A DNA stretch of 64,000 nucleotides from Flavobacteriales bacterium UBA952 (GTDB lineage Bacteria > Bacteroidota > Bacteroidia > Flavobacteriales_D > Crocinitomicaceae). How positions within the stretch are numbered: position 1 is the first letter of the stretch; every line of letters begins with the position of its first letter. The notes under the pieces were generated by a model. It did not search any database. It saw only the letters and a program-made list of their open reading frames with translations, and was not told the origin of the DNA. Below are positions 43,899 to 51,993 of the stretch, piece after piece. The stretch spans positions 467,174 through 531,173 of the forward strand of contig DBCS01000004.1 of the NCBI GenBank assembly GCA_002293185.1. The letters are read 5' to 3'. The position numbers and the translations under genes were made by a program.

Positions 43899-43906
43899 CA
43901 AAAGTA
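43899..43906 (-). promoter_or_regulatory. TAnnTTTG box 4 nt before the GTG of the acyl-CoA reductase
   Basis: The minus strand reads TACTTTTG, CGCT, GTG. The position is only compatible with the start at 43894, not with the longer reading frame. Confidence 0.5.
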
Positions 43907-43960
43907 CGCTTTTCTAAAATTTTTGTCGGGTAGCGCACAAAAGATTCGCTCAGTCGTTGT

Positions 43961-43968
43961 TATATTTG
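43961..43968 (+). promoter_or_regulatory. TAnnTTTG box for the ferredoxin gene
   Basis: TATATTTG ends 16 nt before the ferredoxin ATG. No good -33 TTG was found. Confidence 0.42.
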
Positions 43969-43984
43969 CACAAAAAATTGACTT

Positions 43985-44332
43985 ATGGCCATCATGATCA
44001 CCGACGAATGCATTAACTGCGGAGCTTGCGAGCCCGAGTGCCCGAACAATGCAATTTATGAAGGAGGCGCCGAATGGAAATTCGCCGACGGCACAACTCT
44101 TAAAGGCCTGATTCAAACCCTTGATGGCCAAGACGTTGCTGCAGACCACCCTTTTGAACCAGTGAATATGGATGTTTATTACATCGCCCATGAAAAATGT
44201 ACGGAGTGCGTAGGCTTTCATGACGAGCCACAATGTGCTGCAGTATGCCCTGTGGATTGTTGTGTCGATGACCCAGACTACCGCGAGTCGGAGGATGAAT
44301 TATTGGCCAAAAAGAATTTTATGCACTTATAG
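43985..44332 (+). CDS. 2x[4Fe-4S] ferredoxin
   Basis: A 115-residue cytoplasmic electron carrier. The first cluster motif is CINCGACEPECP (Cys10, 13, 16, 20) and the second is CTECVGFHDEPQCAAVCPVDCC, with a longer spacing before the CP cysteine. This is the Chromatium-type or YfhL-like dicluster ferredoxin. It is divergent from the LuxC-like reductase and joined to the downstream hydrolase-like gene by a 1-nt overlap (TAGTG). Its redox partners are unknown. Confidence 0.93.
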   Translation: MAIMITDECINCGACEPECPNNAIYEGGAEWKFADGTTLKGLIQTLDGQDVAADHPFEPVNMDVYYIAHEKCTECVGFHDEPQCAAVCPVDCCVDDPDYRESEDELLAKKNFMHL

Positions 44333-45993
44333 TGTACAAGTTATTACTTCTTTCACTTTTCTTTTTTCTCGGAAATTCTCCCCTTTTAGCCGACAACGGC
44401 CGTGTTGTACACCTTGCCTGGACCGAAAACAAAGACGGTAGTATTCAGAATGCAGCTCGTCCCAATCACGGCCTCTATTTGTTGGAACAGCGCAATCAGT
44501 TTCTTCAATACAAAGACCCAAACAATCCTTTTTTCAAAATCCGCTACACCTGGATGGGCATTGAATGGACCATCCTTCATTTTCTCGCTTTACTTCTGAC
44601 CATCTTACTGCAGATTATTAGCTTCAAAAAGATCAACAAGCGCATGGCAGAAAGCAGATTTTTCAGGCGTTGGTCGTATCGTTTGCTCAAAATTTTCTTG
44701 TGGTGCGCCGTTCTTGCAGGCAATGCCTCTGCAATTTGGGCCATCGATTTTTACAATCAGCATATTCACTTTCGCTTTCATGAACTTACCGACTTTGAAA
44801 ATGCAACGTTGGCCAGTCTCGACAAAAGCCGTCATGAACGCACGTATTTTCTTCCAAAAGAAAGTAAGCTTATTCGCTTTCAATTATATCGAAAAAACAA
44901 TAAAAAGTGGCATACGCAGCAGGCCATGCCTATACTGTATTTTAAACAAGATGAATCTGGAGCACTTTATTACAAATACGACAAAAGGTCTTTTAAGGCA
45001 CACCCCGATTCCTTGCGCAGCAAAGCCAAAGAACAAATCATTATCATTCGGCAAAAAAGAACAAAACGACAAGACACTTCCTTGATTTTTCATCTTCACA
45101 ACCGACAACTTGTGCCTTTTGAAGAAAAAAAAGATAGAGCGCAACGCATCTTATTATGTATCAATGGCTACCGACCCGTCTCTGCCCAACAAGACCCAGA
45201 GAAAGCACTGCAGGCCATTAACAATAAAGGCCTTGAGCGACCTCGATCGAAAAATTTAATCGCTAAGGCCGATATTTATAATTATTGGCCCCAAGCGCAA
45301 TTTATCGCCCGTCTTCAACAAAGATTTGAAATCAATCAAACATTTTTTGCCGATGGCCACCACAGCGTCAAAACTTCGAATCATATATCTCTCATCAAAT
45401 TTGTTAGTAGTGCTGCACTTTATCCGCAGCCATGCAAAGACGCTCATAAATGTGCTACAACAACAATCGCCAATCAACAAAAAGTAAGGACCTATTCGCT
45501 GCTCGCTACTGTTCCAAATTACGAAGGTTTTAAAAAGCGCTATTTAGCGGGTATGCAAGCTGGAAGAAACTTACTTCAGGAGCTTTCAAACCATGGAAAT
45601 GACCTCAAAAATGATACACTTTATGCCGTTAGCCATAGCATGGGACATGCCTATTTTATGGGAATGGCCCGCGTACTACAAGGGAAAATACAGTTTGGCG
45701 CTTATTGTGCCATAGCGCCAGAAAATCCCAAAGGAAAATGGCTGCCTGTACATTTATGGCCGAGTGTATTTCAGTATGGCACTAAACTCTATGGGCCGCA
45801 CCGGCATGCACCCTGCCAGCAAGACGGAGTGGCACCCCAATGGCGTATCAGAGGTTTAACGCCAGCAGCGCACATTGGTTTTCCTAGCGCATTTAGGTCC
45901 AAACTTGGGTATTTTAGTTCACACTATATCGGATACTACACCTGGATTTTCGATATTCCAAAAGGCAAACCAGGCTATGTAGGCTTGAATTAA
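44332..45993 (+). CDS. Membrane-anchored alpha/beta-hydrolase-like protein
   Basis: A 553-residue protein starting with GTG that shares its first base with the ferredoxin stop. It has a signal peptide (LLLLSLFFFLGNSPLLA), then hydrophobic segments at about 82-98 and 122-140. From about 270 an alpha/beta-hydrolase core is likely: RILLCINGYRPVSA (first strand, oxyanion region) and YAVSHSMGHAYFMG, with Ser in SHSMGH as nucleophile. The C-terminus holds several His/Pro-rich segments such as PHRHAPCQQDG. The middle region has no recognised domain. Likely a lipase or esterase at the envelope, but substrate and even enzyme activity are unproven. Confidence 0.72.
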   Translation: MYKLLLLSLFFFLGNSPLLADNGRVVHLAWTENKDGSIQNAARPNHGLYLLEQRNQFLQYKDPNNPFFKIRYTWMGIEWTILHFLALLLTILLQIISFKKINKRMAESRFFRRWSYRLLKIFLWCAVLAGNASAIWAIDFYNQHIHFRFHELTDFENATLASLDKSRHERTYFLPKESKLIRFQLYRKNNKKWHTQQAMPILYFKQDESGALYYKYDKRSFKAHPDSLRSKAKEQIIIIRQKRTKRQDTSLIFHLHNRQLVPFEEKKDRAQRILLCINGYRPVSAQQDPEKALQAINNKGLERPRSKNLIAKADIYNYWPQAQFIARLQQRFEINQTFFADGHHSVKTSNHISLIKFVSSAALYPQPCKDAHKCATTTIANQQKVRTYSLLATVPNYEGFKKRYLAGMQAGRNLLQELSNHGNDLKNDTLYAVSHSMGHAYFMGMARVLQGKIQFGAYCAIAPENPKGKWLPVHLWPSVFQYGTKLYGPHRHAPCQQDGVAPQWRIRGLTPAAHIGFPSAFRSKLGYFSSHYIGYYTWIFDIPKGKPGYVGLN

Positions 45994-46520
45994 AACCCTT
46001 TGAATTGGCCTAACAATAATTCTATCTGAGAAGCGCCTACCGCTCCGTTGCTCCACTGTGCATCGTGGATAGAGATACCCACTGAACCATTGCAAATCTG
46101 GCGAATTTCTTGCTTCAATTTACCTTCGCCCGCACCATGAATGACGATAAATTTGGGGTTTCGACGCTGCGCCTGCCCGTTGCAAAAGTTTTTAAACGCA
46201 CTGATTTGCGCTAAAAAAACGTCGTGCGCTGAAAGATGACTTGGAATAGATAACTCCTCAGCATGCAGGTCGATATAGGGCAACTTACGATGTTTTGTCG
46301 GGGCAACTTTCTTGGAAGCAGTTGGGCTTTTGGCTTGAAGATCTTTTGACGAGATCTTTTCGGTGTTGATTGGCTGACGGATAACCACTTCCAATTTCAT
46401 GTGGCGGTAAGTGAAGCCGTTTTCGTCTTCGAGTAAAAGGCTTTCTTTTTCAATGGCAAGCACCTTAAAAATACCTGCCTCTCTTAAGACACCAACTTCT
46501 TGTCCTACAAACCAACTCAT
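45990..46520 (-). CDS. Smr-domain protein
   Basis: A 176-residue protein. The N-terminal part (VGQEVGVLREAGIFKV) looks like an SH3-type barrel. The C-terminal Smr domain follows with YIDLHAEELSI (the DLHG-type motif), then KFIVIHGAGEGKLKQEI (HGxGxG). Smr domains in MutS2 act as DNA or RNA endonucleases. In Bacteroidota this form is sometimes annotated as DUF2027. ATGA overlap with the permease gene stop shows translation coupling. It overlaps the hydrolase-like gene by 4 nt at the stops. Confidence 0.84.
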   Translation of the reverse strand: MSWFVGQEVGVLREAGIFKVLAIEKESLLLEDENGFTYRHMKLEVVIRQPINTEKISSKDLQAKSPTASKKVAPTKHRKLPYIDLHAEELSIPSHLSAHDVFLAQISAFKNFCNGQAQRRNPKFIVIHGAGEGKLKQEIRQICNGSVGISIHDAQWSNGAVGASQIELLLGQFKGF

Positions 46521-48172
46521 TGAAATTTGAGGGCCTTGATGGGTGAAATACGCGAAACCACGCTACTTGGCAGCAATAAGGAAACCATACAAGTGGAAAA
46601 AGTCAAAACATTGATCAAAATAAAATTCAAAAAACTAAGCTCGATCGGGACAGCATCTAAGTAATACACTTCAGAATTAAGCTTAATGAGATTGAAATGG
46701 TATTGTAGCCAGCTGAGTGTTAGTGCAAGAACATTACCTATGAGAAGGCCGCGCAGCAGAAGATACGCAGCCTGATGTAAAAAAATACGCCTTATGGAGC
46801 GGTTATTGGCACCCAAGGATTTGAGTAAACCAACAAATGAGGTTCTAACTACAATCAAAACGAGTACAGCAGAACCTACATTAATTATTCCAATAACAAT
46901 CATTAAAAATATGATAACCAATACGTTAAAATCCAAAAAATTTAACCAAGAAAACAAGTCAGCTTCCGTTTTTTGAATCGTACTCACCTGTAACAAATGC
47001 TGATTTACAGGACGCATTTCCACTGCATTTTTTAAGGCTTTTTCGACTTCTGAAAGCTTGTCAAAATCTTTTATTTCAACTTCGAAGCCCGATATGAAAT
47101 TTGCACCCGTGCCAATGCCATCTTTGTAGCGAAATCGAAGCGGACCTTTTTGTGTAGCAAATTCTTGTATTTCGGCGCCGTCGACCAAGCAAACGGGCGC
47201 GTTATCCGTAAAGGAAATATCGTTGTAATTAAATCCTTTAGGAGTTTTAATTTGAAGTGTAGCGCTGTCAATTGGTTCTAATTGTTCTGTATTGTTTTTA
47301 TAGCGAAAAGCGACAACTTTTAAGCTCGTATCTTTGAGCGCAGTGAACCGATGGGCTGTATATACGTCAGGCCCCAAACCCCAATCAAAAAGCAAATTAG
47401 TTGCGTCGCCCTGCACCTCAATTTTTACAACCAAAGATTGTTTCTCAATTACTGGCCTCAGCATGATTTTAGTGCCGTAATCGCTCATTTGCTGCAAGAG
47501 TGACAAATTGCCCATAACTAATTTCTGATCGTATTCTACAAAACCCGTGTTGTAAATTCCAACAACTTTGAGTTTCTTTAAAAGTGGCTTTTGCTTTATA
47601 TGATAGGATGAAATATCTTGATTTAAACTGATATTCAACATATTAGCTGTTGTTGATGAAAGTAAAACTTCATTAATATTTTCTTTCTTTGGAAGCCTTC
47701 CTTTGACCAGATGGGAACGGATAAATGTCCAATCGTATTGAGGATCTACGCCTTTGAGCATAAGCCCCAGCATATCTTGGCGCTGCACCGCAGAATCACT
47801 TCCGCTCGCAATTTGAATCGTATCATTGAAACGCGCCGATTGCAATAAAATAGGTTTAAATGCAACCGGACGAATTGAAGAAACTCCCTGTATTTGTTTA
47901 AGCTCGGAGAGAAAAGGAATGCGTCGATCAATTGCTTCGGCTTCAAAAATATGTGAAGAACCTGCTTTTGAAATGAAAAGCGGAGCATTAAAACCCGTAA
48001 TTTTATCTTTGATCTGTTGTTGGAACCCCCGCACTATGGCTAAGGTCAAGGAATTGACTAAAATGGCCAACGCGATACTAATTACAGAAATTCGAAGCAC
48101 AGGTCGGGAAACCCGAAGCCCGAGGTGCTTTTGACGAATTAGCCTAGAAGATATGAAGCGCTCAAATGACAA
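46517..48172 (-). CDS. LolE/FtsX-type ABC transporter permease
   Basis: An inner-membrane permease of about 552 residues of the MacB/LolCE group. The first helix is at about 22-46 (RPVLRISVISIALAIL), a large periplasmic domain follows, and three C-terminal helices start with VLVIIFLMIVIGIINVGSAVLVLI. FVGLLKSLGANNRSIRRIF is the conserved coupling region. I start it at TTG 48172 (SFERFISSRLI), because frames further upstream run into the NamZ gene on the opposite strand and a TATTTTTG box (48192-48199) lies 19 nt before it. The ATP-binding subunit is not adjacent. Lipoprotein release is the likely role. The exact start is uncertain. Confidence 0.82.
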   Translation of the reverse strand: MSFERFISSRLIRQKHLGLRVSRPVLRISVISIALAILVNSLTLAIVRGFQQQIKDKITGFNAPLFISKAGSSHIFEAEAIDRRIPFLSELKQIQGVSSIRPVAFKPILLQSARFNDTIQIASGSDSAVQRQDMLGLMLKGVDPQYDWTFIRSHLVKGRLPKKENINEVLLSSTTANMLNISLNQDISSYHIKQKPLLKKLKVVGIYNTGFVEYDQKLVMGNLSLLQQMSDYGTKIMLRPVIEKQSLVVKIEVQGDATNLLFDWGLGPDVYTAHRFTALKDTSLKVVAFRYKNNTEQLEPIDSATLQIKTPKGFNYNDISFTDNAPVCLVDGAEIQEFATQKGPLRFRYKDGIGTGANFISGFEVEIKDFDKLSEVEKALKNAVEMRPVNQHLLQVSTIQKTEADLFSWLNFLDFNVLVIIFLMIVIGIINVGSAVLVLIVVRTSFVGLLKSLGANNRSIRRIFLHQAAYLLLRGLLIGNVLALTLSWLQYHFNLIKLNSEVYYLDAVPIELSFLNFILINVLTFSTCMVSLLLPSSVVSRISPIKALKFQ

Positions 48173-49475
48173 TAGTACGTTTTTACAGACCCAAAAATAC
48201 ACAAAGCTTTTGGCTTCTGTAGTGTTGCTTTCATTTTTACTGAGCTGCGGCGGCTTGTTCAGAGCTAAGGTCTTTATACCTGCTCCGGTTCTCAGTGAAG
48301 AAACCATTGTTATTGAAGAGCTACCTCAGGCATTCAAAGTAAGTACAGAAACGCCGCCACCTCTAAAACCCAACATCTCAGCACCCCAACTTGGCATTGA
48401 CCGTCTGCACCTCTTTAAAGACTCTCTAATAGGTAAGCGCATTGCAGTGGTAGCCAATCAAACATCTGTGGTCAATGAGGTGCATCTCGTAGATACCTTA
48501 TTAGCTTTAAAGCTCAATGTTGTTAAAGTGTTCGCGCCAGAGCATGGTTTTAGAGGCGATGCCGATGCAGGTCAGCACATCGGCCACAGCACCGACGACA
48601 AAACCGGATTGCCTCTGGTTTCACTTTACGGTTCAAATAAAAAACCTTCTCAACACCAATTGGAAGATATCGATATTGTTATTTATGATATCCAAGACGT
48701 AGGCGTTCGCTTTTATACTTACATCTCCACCCTGCATTATGTAATGGAAGCTTGTGCTGAATACAATAAACAGTTGGTTGTTTTGGATCGGCCCAATCCA
48801 AATGGACACTACATTGATGGTCCGGTGCTAGAAGCATCATTCAAATCTTTTGTTGGCATGCACCCAGTTCCGATTGTATATGGCATGACCATCGGCGAAT
48901 ACGCCATGATGATCAACGGAGAAGGTTGGCTTTCGAATAGTAAACGCTGTCAGTTATGGGTTATCCCTTGTAAAAATTACAAACACAAAATCCCGTATAG
49001 CCTCCCCGTTTCTCCCTCTCCAAATCTGAGAACAAATGCGGCTGTTGCTTTATATCCTAGCCTATGTTTATTTGAAGCTACCACGGTAAGTGTTGGGCGG
49101 GGAACAGATAAACCATTTGAAATATACGGCCACCCAAAATTTCCTAAATGCAACTATGAATTCATGCCTATTCCGACAATTGGAGCCAAAAATCCATTGC
49201 ACATGAATAAATTGTGTCAAGGAATCGAACTCAACTTAAGTACAGCCAAGAGACCTTATCAAATCAATCTCCACTACCTCATCAACGCCAAAGAATTACT
49301 TGGAGACTCCATTACGTTTATCGACCAACCAAGCTTCTTTAATAGATTGGCAGGTACTGCAACATTAAAAGAACAGCTAGATAAAGGTTGGTCTGCCAAA
49401 GAAATTAGAGCAACTTGGAAGCCCGGCCTAGACGCGTTTATCCAAACGCGAAGCAAGTACCTGCTTTACGAGTAA
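48153..49475 (+). CDS. namZ: DUF1343 (NamZ-like exo-beta-N-acetylmuramidase) lipoprotein
   Basis: A 440-residue exported protein with a lipoprotein signal (LLASVVLLSFLLSC, Cys32). The NamZ/DUF1343 signatures include GKRIAVVANQTSVV, KVFAPEHGFRGDADAGQ, IDIVIYDIQDVGVRFYTY, LDRPNPNGHYIDGP and TVSVGRGTDKPFE. Family members remove terminal MurNAc from peptidoglycan fragments. The ATG lies 20 nt inside the divergent permease start. Cell-wall turnover fits with mltG, murA and dapF elsewhere in the window. Confidence 0.9.
   Translation: MKRSNDNSTFLQTQKYTKLLASVVLLSFLLSCGGLFRAKVFIPAPVLSEETIVIEELPQAFKVSTETPPPLKPNISAPQLGIDRLHLFKDSLIGKRIAVVANQTSVVNEVHLVDTLLALKLNVVKVFAPEHGFRGDADAGQHIGHSTDDKTGLPLVSLYGSNKKPSQHQLEDIDIVIYDIQDVGVRFYTYISTLHYVMEACAEYNKQLVVLDRPNPNGHYIDGPVLEASFKSFVGMHPVPIVYGMTIGEYAMMINGEGWLSNSKRCQLWVIPCKNYKHKIPYSLPVSPSPNLRTNAAVALYPSLCLFEATTVSVGRGTDKPFEIYGHPKFPKCNYEFMPIPTIGAKNPLHMNKLCQGIELNLSTAKRPYQINLHYLINAKELLGDSITFIDQPSFFNRLAGTATLKEQLDKGWSAKEIRATWKPGLDAFIQTRSKYLLYE
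48192..48199 (-). promoter_or_regulatory. TAnnTTTG box for the permease gene
   Basis: The minus strand reads TATTTTTG, 19 nt before TTG 48172 and inside the 5' end of the NamZ coding region. This supports the shortened permease start. Confidence 0.38.
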
Positions 49476-49513
49476 AGACGGTTAAACTCTCCGTAATAGT
49501 AAATTAGTTTTAA

Positions 49514-49987
49514 CTAAAGTTTAGCGTCTTGCACTTGCTGAGCCATATCTGCCATATAAGCATCTAGTTTGGCCTGAAGCTGTGCATCAAAAGCACCAAG
49601 AATACGCGCAGCCAATAAGCCCGCATTTTTAGCCCCGTTGAGCGCAACGGTTGCCACAGGAATACCATTTGGCATTTGAAGAATGGAAAGAATGGAATCC
49701 CAGCCGTCTATAGAGTTAGATGACTTAATTGGCACGCCGATAACTGGTAAGGTTGTCATGGAGGCGGTCATGCCAGGTAAATGCGCTGCGCCACCTGCTC
49801 CGGCAATGATCACTTTAATGCCTCTAGAAGCCGCAGATTTGGCGTAAGCATACATCTTTTCTGGTGTGCGGTGTGCAGAAACTACTTCAGCTTCAGCCTC
49901 TATTCCAAGCTGAATGAGAATTTGTTGTGCTTCTTGCATAATTGGCCAGTCTGACTTGCTGCCCATAATAATGCCTACTTGTATCAT
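49514..49987 (-). CDS. purE: N5-carboxyaminoimidazole ribonucleotide mutase
   Basis: A 157-residue class I PurE that isomerises N5-CAIR to CAIR in purine synthesis. GIIMGSKSDWPIM at the N-terminus is the substrate-phosphate loop and AEVVSAHRTPEKM holds the catalytic His. The IIAGAGGAAHLPGM segment completes the signature. Its ATG overlaps the tatA stop (ATGA), so it depends on the tatA promoter. purK is not adjacent. Confidence 0.95.
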   Translation of the reverse strand: MIQVGIIMGSKSDWPIMQEAQQILIQLGIEAEAEVVSAHRTPEKMYAYAKSAASRGIKVIIAGAGGAAHLPGMTASMTTLPVIGVPIKSSNSIDGWDSILSILQMPNGIPVATVALNGAKNAGLLAARILGAFDAQLQAKLDAYMADMAQQVQDAKL

Positions 49988-50358
49988 GCGTCTGGGTTTA
50001 TTTGGGTTTCCTCAATTGGGTTTCCGGCAGTAACTTGTTGTTTGACTTGCTTTGGCATGCTGCCGTAGTGAATGGTGTTGTCGATGTCGGTGGTCATTTG
50101 ATCTATTGGTTGGACAAGCGCCTCTTCCGTTTCTTTGAGTACGGAGTCTAGGTTGAGGTCGGATTTCATTTCTTGTCCTGACTTGCGAATTTCTTGTTGG
50201 AGATCGTTGGTGGCATTACGTATTTGATACATTGCCTGACCTAGAGTCTTTGCAATACCTGGCACACTTTTGGAACCAAAAAATAACAAAACCACCAGCA
50301 CAATGACAATTACTTCAGAGCCAGCGACGTCGCTCAAAAAAAGTGGAATGCTCAGCAT
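49984..50358 (-). CDS. tatA: Sec-independent (Tat) translocase TatA/TatB-type subunit
   Basis: A 124-residue protein with one N-terminal membrane helix (SEVIVIVLVVLLFFGS), the FG motif, then an amphipathic helix (VPGIAKTLGQAMYQIRNA) and a long acidic, Gln-rich tail. This is the TatA/TatE layout. TatC is not in the window. The TAGCTTTG box (50363-50370) is exactly 4 nt from the ATG. It is joined to purE by a 4-nt overlap. A possible Tat substrate, the glycosylasparaginase, is encoded at 11.3 kb. Confidence 0.88.
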   Translation of the reverse strand: MLSIPLFLSDVAGSEVIVIVLVVLLFFGSKSVPGIAKTLGQAMYQIRNATNDLQQEIRKSGQEMKSDLNLDSVLKETEEALVQPIDQMTTDIDNTIHYGSMPKQVKQQVTAGNPIEETQINPDA

Positions 50359-50362
50359 TAGA

Positions 50363-50370
50363 CAAAGCTA
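50363..50370 (-). promoter_or_regulatory. TAnnTTTG box 4 nt before the ATG of tatA
   Basis: The minus strand reads TAGCTTTG, TCTA, ATG. The spacing is the same as at trmB, gatC, plsC and the acyl-CoA reductase. Confidence 0.5.
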
Positions 50371-50382
50371 CAAAGAAAACTT

Positions 50383-51156
50383 TTAGGATTGCTGCATTTT
50401 GGCGATGATTGAAGCAGTCATTTTTTGTGGTAAAAAAGGCATCAGCGCTTTGATTAAGAGCGCAAATTTAAACTCAGAGATGCAAATGACCTTGCCCTGC
50501 TCCATAGCGCGGTATCCTTTTTGAGCAGTTTTTACTGCACTCGAGGCGCCTTCAAACATTTTGGAACTGCCAAAGCCAGCTACCTTTGCAAATTCGGTTG
50601 CTACCGGGCCTGGGCAGAGTGCAGTAACGCTCACACCCGTCCCTTTGAGTTCATGCGCTAGCCCTTTTGTGTGCGATACCACAAATGCTTTGGTTGCAAA
50701 ATAGGTATTTTGATACGGACCAGGTAAGAAACCTGCAGTGCTTGCTGTTTGTAATATTTTTCCTTTGCCTCTAGCCTTCATGTCTTTTCCGAAAAGATGC
50801 GTCAATTTCAATAAAGCCATGACATTCAAGCGCACCATTTCGACATCGTTATCAAGGTTGCGTTCTAAAAATGCACCCTTTCCGCCAAAACCTGCGTTGT
50901 TAAAAAGGTAGTCAACTTGCCAACCATTCTGCGTTACTTCATCGTACAATTCTTGCGACGAACCCACCACGCTGAGGTCTTTTTGAATGACCTGAACCGC
51001 GACCTTATACTTTTCGATGAGTTCTTCTTTTAAGCGGTTAAGCAATTCTATTCTTCTAGCCACTAAAATTAAATCTCCTCCTTTGGAGGCATGGATACGT
51101 GCAAATTCTTTACCGATCCCGGAAGAAGCGCCGGTAATGAGTGCTGTGTTTTTCAT
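50383..51156 (-). CDS. Short-chain dehydrogenase/reductase
   Basis: A 257-residue classical SDR with a Rossmann fold. TGASSGIGKEFARIHA is the dinucleotide glycine motif, LFNNAGFGG the NNAG motif, and YFATKAFV holds the YxxxK catalytic pair, with a Ser earlier in TASTAGF. Similar proteins are annotated as DltE-like or SDR oxidoreductases of unknown substrate. It stands 24 nt upstream of tatA on the same strand and 30 nt downstream of a small hypothetical gene. Confidence 0.9.
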   Translation of the reverse strand: MKNTALITGASSGIGKEFARIHASKGGDLILVARRIELLNRLKEELIEKYKVAVQVIQKDLSVVGSSQELYDEVTQNGWQVDYLFNNAGFGGKGAFLERNLDNDVEMVRLNVMALLKLTHLFGKDMKARGKGKILQTASTAGFLPGPYQNTYFATKAFVVSHTKGLAHELKGTGVSVTALCPGPVATEFAKVAGFGSSKMFEGASSAVKTAQKGYRAMEQGKVICISEFKFALLIKALMPFLPQKMTASIIAKMQQS

Positions 51157-51186
51157 AGTGTCGAAACGTTCAAAAAAGGTGTTTGT

Positions 51187-51414
51187 TTAGATTTGTTCAA
51201 GAATGGTTTGAAAGTCGCTTGCCGAGATTGCCAAATACGGGTCTTGTTGCTGCAGCAGTTCTTGAAGCTTGATTTTATCTGGAAATTGCGTCGCTGTAAA
51301 TTCATATTTAAACCATTTGCTACCGACTTGTTGCAATTCTGTAAAATCAAGATCTGAATCGATGCGGTAATAAGACTTGCTATTCTTTAGCTTTCTAAAC
51401 TGCGGAAATTCCAT
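51187..51414 (-). CDS. Small conserved hypothetical protein
   Basis: A 75-residue soluble protein beginning MEFPQFRKLKNSKSYY. I do not recognise its family. The alternating pattern (YRIDSDLDFTELQQVG, then WFKYEFTATQFPDKI) suggests a small alpha/beta fold. ATG 51414 is chosen over an in-frame start 16 codons upstream because a TAACTTTG box (51433-51440) lies 18 nt before it. Convergent with nothing; it precedes the SDR gene. Confidence 0.65.
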   Translation of the reverse strand: MEFPQFRKLKNSKSYYRIDSDLDFTELQQVGSKWFKYEFTATQFPDKIKLQELLQQQDPYLAISASDFQTILEQI

Positions 51415-51432
51415 ATTGATTGTATCTTCGTA

Positions 51433-51440
51433 CAAAGTTA
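51433..51440 (-). promoter_or_regulatory. TAnnTTTG box for the small hypothetical gene
   Basis: The minus strand reads TAACTTTG, 18 nt before ATG 51414. Confidence 0.4.
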
Positions 51441-51453
51441 GCACAAACCCGAA

Positions 51454-51948
51454 ATGAACCACCTTTCAGCCAACGATAAAGCGCTTTTAGAACTTGCCAA
51501 AACCAATTTCAAAGTAAACAAGCAATTGCTAGGCAAGTGGAACAAGCAAAAGCCCAAAGATTTAGACCAGCGCTTTAATAATGCCCACCAAACAGAATTT
51601 GCCAAGCGCGACTGCCTGAGCTGTGCCAATTGTTGCAAGACAACAAGTCCTATTTTTCGACAAGCCGACATTCGTCGGATGGCCAAGGCCTTGCGCATCA
51701 AAGAAAACCAACTGGTAGCGCAGTATTTGAAACTCGATGAAGACGACGATTACGTACTCCAAACGTCTCCTTGCTTCAACTTATTACCAGACAACACTTG
51801 CGCTGTTTATGAAGACCGCCCTCTCGCCTGCCGTGAATATCCGCACACAGACCGCAAAAATATGTATCAAATCATGGACTTAACTGCCCAAAACACGCTG
51901 ATTTGCCCTGCCGTAGCGAGCATCGTGGAGAAAATCGTGAATAGTTGA
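51454..51948 (+). CDS. YkgJ-family cysteine cluster protein
   Basis: A 164-residue protein with a conserved cysteine cluster: CLSCANCCKTTSP near residues 53-65, then CFNLLPDNTCAVYEDRPLACREYP near 108-131, and a final Cys near 152. The family (zinc- or iron-chelating domain, UPF0153/YkgJ) likely binds a metal or Fe-S cluster. Function unknown. The N-terminus is a helical, Lys/Asn-rich region. It is divergent from the small hypothetical gene and precedes icmF by 45 nt. Confidence 0.88.
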   Translation: MNHLSANDKALLELAKTNFKVNKQLLGKWNKQKPKDLDQRFNNAHQTEFAKRDCLSCANCCKTTSPIFRQADIRRMAKALRIKENQLVAQYLKLDEDDDYVLQTSPCFNLLPDNTCAVYEDRPLACREYPHTDRKNMYQIMDLTAQNTLICPAVASIVEKIVNS

Positions 51949-51973
51949 AGTTGCTGAAAAAAACCTAAATTTG
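51945..51973 (+). promoter_or_regulatory. Promoter of the icmF operon (TTG-N18-TAAATTTG)
   Basis: TTG at 51945-51947, an 18-bp spacer and TAAATTTG at 51966-51973, with 20 nt to the ATG. Spacing and both elements fit the Bacteroidota consensus. Confidence 0.6.
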
Positions 51974-51993
51974 CCCATCAATCAAAAGCCCCT

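Noticed and set aside
43895..44233. Upstream extension of the acyl-CoA reductase frame on the minus strand
   Set aside because: It lies antisense to the well-supported ferredoxin and lacks the family N-terminus; it is an open frame by chance.
49504..49517. Hairpin TTAGTT-TT-AACTAA as a terminator between NamZ and purE
   Set aside because: The stem is only six A/T-rich pairs, lacks a U-tract in the right place and overlaps the purE stop; too weak to call.
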